Source: DASSBG01 sp035703755 (lineage in GTDB: Bacteria; Pseudomonadota; Gammaproteobacteria; Xanthomonadales; Rhodanobacteraceae). From it: a stretch of DNA of 25,477 nucleotides. This document shows positions 23,879-25,477 of the stretch, in pieces. A model generated the notes under the pieces. That model was not told where the DNA came from. It saw only the letters and a program-made list of their open reading frames with translations, and made no database searches. Every line of letters starts with the position of its first letter. Position 1 is the stretch's first letter. The position numbers and the translations under genes were made by a program. Where the stretch lies: assembly GCA_035703755.1 (NCBI GenBank), contig DASSXP010000371.1:1-25477 (forward strand). The letters run 5' to 3'.

Positions 23879-23893
23879 GATCGGTAATTTTCT

Positions 23894-23958
23894 CAGCCGA
23901 GGGGCGTTGCAACCGCGCAAGCGGTCAGGCTCGGCAACCTAATTGCAACCGCGCCCAC
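23894..23958 (+). ncRNA. SAH (S-adenosylhomocysteine) riboswitch
   Basis: The leader of ahcY carries a compact SAH riboswitch, a family known as an ON switch for genes that remove SAH. GCCGAG at 23896-23901 pairs with CTCGGC at 23930-23935. Inside it CCGC-GCAA-GCGG (23913-23924) makes a short hairpin with a GNRA tetraloop. GGGCG-TTGCAA at 23902-23912 pairs with TTGCAA-CC-GCGCCC at 23943-23956, forming the H-type pseudoknot characteristic of the class. Family signature bases CCGAGG.GCG and the TCAGGCTCGG stretch are present. GGAG for ahcY follows ten bases after the element. Ligand binding and gene activation are inferred from the family and not shown here. Confidence 0.93.
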
Positions 23959-23976
23959 CACCCCACGGAGAACCCC

Positions 23977-25398
23977 ATGAACGCTGTTGCCCAACCCACT
24001 GCCGCGCAGGACTACAAGGTCCGCGATCTTGCCCTCGCCGATCTCGGCCGCCAGCGCATCCGCATGGCCGAGGAAGAGATGCCCGGCCTGATGTCGATCC
24101 GCGCCCAGTACGCACCCCAGCAGCCGCTGAAGGGCGTGCGCCTGTCCGGTTCCTTGCACATGACCAAGGAAACCGCGGTCCTCATCGAAACCCTGTCCGC
24201 GCTCGGCGCGCAGGTGCGCTGGGCCTCGTGCAACATCTTCTCGACCCAGGACGACTGCGCCGCCGCGATCGCCGCCGCCGGCATCCCGGTGTTCGCGTGG
24301 AAAGGCGAGACGCTGGAGGAATACTGGGACTGCACCCTCGACATGCTGACCCATCCCGGCCTTGAAGGCCCGGAACTGATCGTCGATGACGGCGGCGACG
24401 CCACGCTGCTGATCCACAAGGGCGTGGAAATGGAAGACGGCGCGGATTGGGTCGATTCCGCCGGCGCCAACCACGAAGAGCAGGTGATCAAGAACCTGCT
24501 GAAGAAAACCCGCAGCGAGCGCCCGGGCTTCTGGAAAAAAGTCGCCGCCGGCTGGCGCGGCGTATCCGAGGAGACCACCACCGGCGTGCACCGTCTGTAC
24601 CAGCTCGCCGAAGCCGGCAAGCTCTTGGTGCCGGCGATCAACGTCAACGACTCGGTCACCAAGTCCAAGTTCGACAACCTCTACGGCTGCCGCGAATCGC
24701 TGGCCGACGGCATCAAGCGCGCCACCGATCTCATGATCGCCGGCAAGGTTGCCGTGGTGTGCGGTTATGGCGATGTCGGCAAGGGCAGTGCGCATTCGCT
24801 GCGCGGCTTCGGTGCCCGCGTCATCGTCACCGAAATCGACCCGATCTGCGCCCTGCAGGCGGCGATGGAAGGCTATGACGTCCAGACCCTGGAAGACGTG
24901 GCCGGCAAGGCCGACATCTTCGTCACCGCCACCGGCAACAAGGACGTCATCACCGTCGACCATATGCGGGCGATGAAGAACAACGCCATCGTCTGCAACA
25001 TCGGTCACTTCGACTCGGAGATTCAGGTCGCCGGCCTGAAGAACCTGAAGTGGGACGAGATCAAGCCCCAGGTGCACCACATCGAGTTCCCCAACGGGAA
25101 CAAGATCATTCTGCTGTCGGAAGGCCGCCTGGTGAACCTCGGCAACGCCACGGGTCACCCGAGCTTCGTGATGAGCGCCAGCTTCACCAACCAGACCCTG
25201 GCCCAGATCGAGTTGTGGACCAACGCGGACAAGTACGAGACCAAGGTCTACACCCTGCCCAAGCACCTCGACGAGAAGGTGGCCATGCTCCACCTCGAGA
25301 AACTGGGCGCCAAGCTGACCGTCCTTTCGAGCGAGCAAGCCGCCTATATCGGCGTGCCGACCGAAGGCCCGTTCAAGCCCGATCACTACCGCTACTAA
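23977..25398 (+). CDS. ahcY: Adenosylhomocysteinase
   Basis: The 473-residue enzyme hydrolyses S-adenosylhomocysteine to adenosine and homocysteine, relieving product inhibition of methyltransferases. It contains the LSGSLHMTKETAVLIETL active-site segment, the NAD-binding GYGDVGKGSA motif, ASCNIFSTQDD, GHFDSEIQV, and ends in the conserved PDHYRY that reaches into the neighbouring subunit. The roughly 40-residue insertion typical of the bacterial long form is present (EEQVIKNLLKK onward). CACGGAG lies before the ATG. The SAH riboswitch in its leader links expression to substrate level, so regulation matches function. It is followed by a different start 17 bases later, whereas many genomes have metF there. 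Confidence 0.98.
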   Translation: MNAVAQPTAAQDYKVRDLALADLGRQRIRMAEEEMPGLMSIRAQYAPQQPLKGVRLSGSLHMTKETAVLIETLSALGAQVRWASCNIFSTQDDCAAAIAAAGIPVFAWKGETLEEYWDCTLDMLTHPGLEGPELIVDDGGDATLLIHKGVEMEDGADWVDSAGANHEEQVIKNLLKKTRSERPGFWKKVAAGWRGVSEETTTGVHRLYQLAEAGKLLVPAINVNDSVTKSKFDNLYGCRESLADGIKRATDLMIAGKVAVVCGYGDVGKGSAHSLRGFGARVIVTEIDPICALQAAMEGYDVQTLEDVAGKADIFVTATGNKDVITVDHMRAMKNNAIVCNIGHFDSEIQVAGLKNLKWDEIKPQVHHIEFPNGNKIILLSEGRLVNLGNATGHPSFVMSASFTNQTLAQIELWTNADKYETKVYTLPKHLDEKVAMLHLEKLGAKLTVLSSEQAAYIGVPTEGPFKPDHYRY

Positions 25399-25415
25399 GG
25401 CGCTGAAGGGCCCCG

Positions 25416-25477
25416 ATGTCGACTGAGACAGCCGCGGTCCAGCAACTCGTCGCGGCGGGTCGATATCCCGAGGCCGC
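25416..25477 (+). CDS. Start of an unidentified gene, cut by the window end
   Basis: An ATG at 25416, five bases after GAAGGG, opens a frame of 20 codons (MSTETAAVQQLVAAGRYPEA) that runs off the window. The AxxLVAAGRYPEA pattern looks like the first helix of a TPR-type repeat, but this is too short to name. It begins 17 bases after ahcY and may be cotranscribed with it. It does not look like metF, the common neighbour of ahcY. Confidence 0.5.
   Translation, partial: MSTETAAVQQLVAAGRYPEA

Noticed and set aside
23890..23972. TTCTC before the riboswitch pairing with GAGAA at the ahcY ribosome site
   Set aside because: Only five base pairs, and it would switch the gene off on ligand binding, contrary to the family's ON behaviour.
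1..25477. CRISPR arrays, insertion sequences, tRNA or rRNA genes
   Set aside because: No regularly spaced repeats, transposase motifs, clover-leaf or ribosomal RNA sequence were seen on reading both strands.

Overview
The window is a 25.5 kb stretch of GC-rich chromosome, probably from a gammaproteobacterium of the Lysobacterales/Nevskiales kind. The reasons are the lpoA-yraN-dolP envelope cluster known from gammaproteobacteria, an SAH riboswitch in front of ahcY, a permease-M1 peptidase fusion, and a giant propeller-type hybrid histidine kinase, a combination I associate with that group. The taxonomic call is inference. I see no mobile element, CRISPR array, tRNA or rRNA gene. Coding is dense and no gap exceeds about 220 bases.

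Region by region. (1) 1-3926, plus strand: the 3' part of lpoA, then yraN, the outer-membrane lipoprotein dolP, a GlcD-type FAD oxidase, and a uracil-DNA glycosylase-like protein. Junctions are tight, so the first four are probably one transcript. (2) 3913-7410, minus strand: a 1165-residue hybrid sensor kinase. (3) 7515-10699, plus strand, divergent from the kinase: a membrane-anchored GTPase, a YceI protein, a cytochrome b561 and a second YceI protein, all joined by overlapping start and stop codons. (4) 10723-13107, minus strand: rfbD then manC, for nucleotide-sugar synthesis. (5) 13204-17686, minus strand: an ABC ATPase followed by a 1198-residue permease fused to an M1 metallopeptidase. 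(6) 17898-19145, minus strand: intracellular polyhydroxyalkanoate depolymerase, divergent from a glutathione S-transferase-like gene. (7) 20008-21003: a cysteine-containing exported protein of unknown function. (8) 21028-23760, minus strand: PEP carboxylase, divergent from ahcY. (9) 23873-25398: a TATAAT promoter, a compact SAH riboswitch and ahcY, then the first 62 bases of another gene.

The genes form several small functional units rather than one island: envelope maintenance, membrane redox and lipid-quinone handling (YceI/b561), cell-surface polysaccharide precursors, storage polymer turnover, anaplerosis and the methyl cycle. I found no clearly new system. The unit that best merits a second look is the GTPase-YceI-b561-YceI operon facing the orphan hybrid kinase. 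The best regulatory element is the SAH riboswitch, which begins about nine bases from the inferred transcription start.
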